Positions 60,681 to 64,000 of a stretch of 64,000 bases of DNA are shown in pieces. The notes under the pieces are model-generated. The model saw nothing but the letters and a program-made list of their open reading frames with translations, searched no databases and had not been told where the DNA came from. The stretch comes from Mariannaea sp. PMI_226 (taxonomy: Eukaryota; Ascomycota; Sordariomycetes; Hypocreales; Nectriaceae): contig JANFOG010000002.1 in NCBI GenBank assembly GCA_024336345.1, forward strand, positions 3,534,001-3,598,000, in the 5' to 3' direction. Position numbers and translations under genes: made by a program. How positions within the stretch are numbered: position 1 is the first letter of the stretch; each line of letters starts with the position of its first letter.

Positions 60681-61543
60681 TTAGATATCCTGGTTGTCGT
60701 TCTTTGCCCACTTTGATTTATATTCCCTTGGGCTCTCAAACTTGCTCGCATCTTGAGACCACATACCCGTGCGTTTCCTCTTGGCCTTGGCCTCGGCCTT
60801 TTCATAAACCTCTTTCAATCCCCCAAACTCAGCACCAGACCTGGCTTCGTATGTGGTAGCCAGACCCCGCTTGATCAATTCAAGGCCTACGTTTTTGCGG
60901 AATAAGAACCTCCGCACATACACCGTTGCCACAATGCGTTCGTACTGATCACGTTTGTACATGTAAGCCCGAACATTACGATTCAAGATGTATTTCGTGA
61001 GCCATTTGTGTGCTTCATCTGCGTAAGGCTGAGCAGGTCGTCCAAAGTGTGCTAGCTCAGGTGCGTCAATGCCCGCGATTCGAATAGAGATCTGTTCAAA
61101 CTTATTAGATACTTAGGGTCTACCCTCAGTAAGATGAGTATTCTTACTGTACGGTTCCTCAATTCTTTTCGTTTTTCGGGTATCTTTCTTAGCCAACCCC
61201 AGCCCACAGCACGCCCTCCTGGGGTGTGGAATAGGTGGAAGCCATCACCGTCTCCGACACTCGTGACTCTCCCATAAAGGCTTCGACTTCGAAAGAAGTT
61301 AGGACGAACGAAGGCCGCACCGGGTATCCTCCGCAGGTAATTCGCATATAGCTGTATAGCACCGAGACCCGCAAGGGAGAAGACAACAGTAGGAGCCCAC
61401 TTTTTCGCAGTGAAGAAATGGTCAGGTTCGGGTGTACCTAGGGAGTCGGACCAGGAAACGGTGCGCTGATCGGCTTTCTCCTCGTTGATCTTGCTGGGCC
61501 TGTCATCTTTGTCAGAGGTTGACGAACCGAACGGCCATACCAT
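60681..61543 (-). CDS. LCL3: Lcl3-type membrane-anchored endonuclease (SNase fold), 268 aa
   Basis: A staphylococcal-nuclease-like family with an N-terminal membrane anchor, described in fungi as probable endonuclease Lcl3. Two exons: 61543-61148 and 61091-60681, with a 56-bp intron (GTAAGA..CAG). I start at [11 protein letters not shown], which matches the usual family N-terminus. An in-frame ATG 19 codons upstream (61600) is possible but would add an unusual extension. A hydrophobic helix lies at about 54-75 ([19 protein letters not shown]). The nuclease domain begins [40 protein letters not shown] follows directly after the splice and carries a catalytic-type Arg and Asp. [12 protein letters not shown] and GLATTYE come later. 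The C-terminus is basic. Length is normal (about 270-290). Confidence 0.93.
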
Positions 61544-62014
61544 CGTTGTTGCGACCTGGCGGTCGGAATGGTGATCAGTTGCTGAGTCGGCTGGTCTCAC
61601 GCACTATAGGCGGGAGCTGGGGAGGGTTTCAGGCCGCGCTAGCTGGGTGCCTGAGGCGAATAGTCATACCATAGCAGGTCAACGACCTAGGTGCCTGCCT
61701 AGGCACCTCACTTCCTACCCAAGTAACTCAGGGTATCTTGCCTATAGAAACTCAGAGCAAGAAACTGTATGTTAGAAAATAGCAGTTTTTCTAATCATTA
61801 TCTTCCTTACCGTCAATAAAATGTTTCACATGGGACTTTATTGCAAAAGACTCCGTAATAGAAGCTTTATATATTCATTCGCTCATAGCAACTCATCCCC
61901 CTTCTCTCTCCAAAATATCTAATTCACACCAAACACCTTCAAGCCTGCCGATCTAGACGCAATTATATATGCGCTTTGCGAAGCAGAACTCCAGCCCATT
62001 CCAAACAAAGTGCT
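61544..62014. other. Interval between ARPC2 3' end and LCL3 start
   Basis: This 471-bp interval holds the LCL3 promoter and ARPC2 3' UTR, both on the minus strand. An 8-bp inverted repeat AGGTGCCT / AGGCACCT with a 4-nt loop lies at 61689-61708. No gene is seen. Confidence 0.6.
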
Positions 62015-63190
62015 TTAGTTCCCTTGCACCTTGAAGGTTCTGCCGCTTGCAGTCTTTCTCTCTCTCTCCTCGTTTTCGGGTCTGGCGCGGCGCAAGACTA
62101 ATACACGTGAGTCTCTTTCTTTCAAACAGATAATATTTGAGGATCTTACCTTGAAGGAAATCAGCAGTTCGCTTTCGCATGCGAGAGTGGATATAAGCCT
62201 TGGATGCCTTAATATGGTAGTGAAAGTAGTCGCGGAAAGTCTGGATGTGGGAAATAACATCGTTCATTTTCTGAGGGGTGAGGTGACGGGGGAACAGAAC
62301 TGAGTAACGAGCATTAGTTGAGTGAACAATTCCAATACTTGAGAGCGCATTTACCGAAAGTGACGTAACCGATCTGGCCATTTCCAGTGCTGAGGACTCC
62401 TGGAACATTCTGCAGCTCAAGAGGGGGGTCGTTCCTGAAGAGAACCTGAGGGGCGTTCTGAATTGCTCTCCTTCGTGCGTCAACAAATTCTTGAATGAAG
62501 ACTTTGCCGAATACCCTGTCAGTCTCCTCTCGGAAGACGGTGCTGAAGATAACAGTGACTCGATCGTGGCTGGCCTTCACATAAATAGCCTCCTCCTCTC
62601 GGTAGTGAATGGCTTTTACTTCGCCGCCCTCGCGGACTCCCTGAGGAGCTTCCTCGGTTGTAAACTTCGACGCTTCTTCCTTGAGATGGTAGTGCTCCTG
62701 GTAGGCTTGCTCGAACGGTGCAGCCATGGCGTTGCGCTTCAGGAGAGCGAACTTGAGGGCAAGGGCATCGCGATCCTCTAATTAAGTATTAGCATTGGAG
62801 ATTTTATTGCAGAGTATATCGCATTCATACCCTTGCTTTCCGGGAGATTCTCCAGATCTACCAAAACCGAGAAGTCGAAGCCCGGCTCAACCGGGGCCAC
62901 ATATTGGCCATATTCACGCTGAAGCACTTCCTGGGCGCCATATTGAATAAGATCTGGGAAACACCTTATTTGAATCGAAAGCAGGATCTGAGTCTTGGTC
63001 TCAGGGGTCGAGATATGGAAGGTAACGCCGTCAAAGTCGCTGACCGTCTGGTCAATGGAGGCGGGAGGGGCGCTGTCTCACGATTAGCTGGGGGGGTCAG
63101 AAGGATGAGGTAAATTGCTTTGTTTTACCCTGAAAACCGCTCGGTCAGAACCGATTGAATCAGCACATTCTGGTAGTCTAACAAAAGCAT
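62015..63190 (-). CDS. ARC35: Arp2/3 complex 34-kDa subunit ARPC2, 319 aa
   Basis: A core subunit of the Arp2/3 actin-nucleation complex, needed for cortical actin patches and endocytosis. Five exons: 63190-63129, 63072-62831, 62777-62355, 62299-62150 and 62097-62015, with four introns of 52-56 bp. The protein starts [20 protein letters not shown]. In the middle it has [20 protein letters not shown] and [20 protein letters not shown]. It ends with [20 protein letters not shown], then [20 protein letters not shown] and a charged tail. The length of 319 is typical of fungal ARPC2. It is head-to-head with UTP12 (285 bp). Confidence 0.97.
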
Positions 63191-63475
63191 CTTGATGGCG
63201 TGTTGGTTTGCGATCCCCTTTCCTGTCGTCGACCTGGAGCTTGGGTAACCACCTCGTAGTGGGGCTGACGTGGTGAGGCACGTAGAGCTTCCAAGAAACC
63301 CACGTGACGTGGAGCTTCTCGCAGATGTGGATCATGCATCGCATTTCTTATCGATAAGAAAATTTCCCACCTCCGAGAGACAGGGTCGCAGCCTGTGAAT
63401 CTTTGGATTCTTTGCGAAGACGAAGACGAAGTCGAGAAGGTTGACGACGCCAATCCGGGCCGCAACTTGGCAAAC
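63191..63475. promoter_or_regulatory. Divergent promoter ARPC2 / UTP12
   Basis: A 285-bp interval between start codons on opposite strands. It contains CACGTGACGTGG (E-box/CRE-like, 63301-63312), a perfect GATA palindrome (63345-63360) and, overlapping its right end, GAAAATTT. The last resembles the RRPE element of ribosome-biogenesis promoters and fits UTP12. Confidence 0.55.
63345..63360. promoter_or_regulatory. Perfect 16-bp GATA palindrome TTCTTATCGATAAGAA
   Basis: Two inverted GATAAG sites share a central TCGA, giving a perfect 16-bp dyad in the middle of the ARPC2/UTP12 promoter, about 115 bp from the UTP12 ATG and 155 bp from the ARPC2 ATG. Fungal GATA factors (AreA, SreA and WC types) bind HGATAR. 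Binding here is inference. Confidence 0.45.
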
Positions 63476-64000
63476 ATGGTGAAATCATACTTGTATGAGT
63501 ACTGAGAATCCGTTTGTGACTTATAGCTAATACTTTTGTGATCAGAAAATTTGAACACGCGAAGTCGTTCGGTATCGTCGCTTCCAGTACTTCGAATCTC
63601 GTCTGGACATCGAGGGACCGGACTGGCGCTGGCGCAGGACAAGCAATCGCCGCTGCAAACGAAGAAGTTCTTTGTTGGGATATTAAAAAGGGCGAACTCA
63701 TCAGCCGCTGGAGGGACGAACGATGCCTCACCCCAGTAACCGCCATCGCCCAGAGCAAAACCGACAAGGACATATTCGCCGTTGGATACGAGGATGGCAG
63801 CATTCGGATTTGGGATAGCAAAATATCTACCGTCCTTGTCAATTTCAATGGTCACAAGTCAGCTATCACCAAGCTTGCTTTTGATAAATCCGGCGTTAGG
63901 CTTGCTAGTGGTTCCAAAGACACAGACATCATCGTCTGGGATCTTGTGGCTGAAGTCGGCCAATTCAAGCTGCGAGGTCACAAGGACCAAGTGACGGGTC
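63476..64000 (+). CDS. UTP12: SSU processome WD40 protein Utp12/Dip2, N-terminal part (cut by window)
   Basis: The U3 snoRNP/UTP-B subunit of the 90S pre-ribosome (WDR3 in animals), acting in nucleolar 18S rRNA processing. Exon 1 is tiny (63476-63492, MVKSY plus two bases). A 53-bp intron (GTATGA..CAG, GCTAAT branch) leads to exon 2 from 63546, which stays open to the window end. The spliced start MVKSYLKFEHAKSFGIVASS is the family N-terminus. The first propeller blades are visible: ANEEVLCWDIKKGELISRW, FAVGYEDGSIRIWD and LASGSKDTDIIVWDLVAEVG, followed by LRGHKDQVTG. About 157 of an expected 900 or more residues are present. It shares a 285-bp promoter with ARPC2. Confidence 0.95.

Overview
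The window is nuclear DNA of a filamentous ascomycete, most likely a sordariomycete of the Hypocreales (Fusarium/Trichoderma-like). The evidence is short GT..AG introns (mostly 49-80 bp) with CTAAC-type branch points, and fungal forms of Rax2, Lcl3, an FlbC-like conidiation regulator and an intron-poor SF3b155. Pyrimidine-rich upstream tracts and the many GTACTCCGTA / GTACTCTGTA motifs between genes fit the same group. The genus cannot be named from sequence alone. I see no bacterial-type operon, CRISPR array, prophage or intact transposon.

Layout. From 1 to about 11.8 kb there is no convincing intact gene. It holds a possible short Pol III unit near 2.5 kb and an AT-richer block (about 6.9-9.0 kb) that may contain decayed coding pieces. 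A long pyrimidine-rich leader (11.8-13.2 kb) precedes an unrecognised Ser/Pro-rich protein with a basic C-terminal NLS (13.2-13.9 kb). A housekeeping cluster occupies 17.5-30.9 kb: FAN1 nuclease (-), COMPASS subunit Sdc1 (+), ribosomal protein S13/uS15 (-), U2AF large subunit (-), OGG1 glycosylase (+) and SF3b155 (+). From 30.9 to 53.9 kb only one clear gene is present, an FlbC-like C2H2 factor (40.4-41.6 kb), set between deserts of about 9.5 and 12.2 kb. The right end holds Rax2 (-), Lcl3 (-), ARPC2 (-) and the 5' end of UTP12/DIP2 (+), which runs off the window.

How the genes relate. Two cluster members meet in the same step of splicing: U2AF65 carries a C-terminal UHM, and SF3b155 carries three RW-type ligand motifs of the kind a UHM binds. 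Two DNA-repair genes (FAN1, OGG1) lie in the same block. Three head-to-head pairs share short intergenic promoters: FAN1/SDC1 (315 bp), U2AF65/OGG1 (400 bp) and ARPC2/UTP12 (285 bp). On the right, Rax2 and ARPC2 both act in polarity and actin-based growth. Exon boundaries were worked out by hand from reading frame, splice signals and family conservation. Nothing was compared with databases.

No clearly new multi-gene system is visible. The most checkable novelties are a possible intronic C/D snoRNA near 22.5 kb, a Pol III-like unit near 2.5 kb, an unbroken 62-nt alternating pyrimidine-purine tract, a perfect GATA palindrome between ARPC2 and UTP12, and the deserts around the FlbC-like gene.
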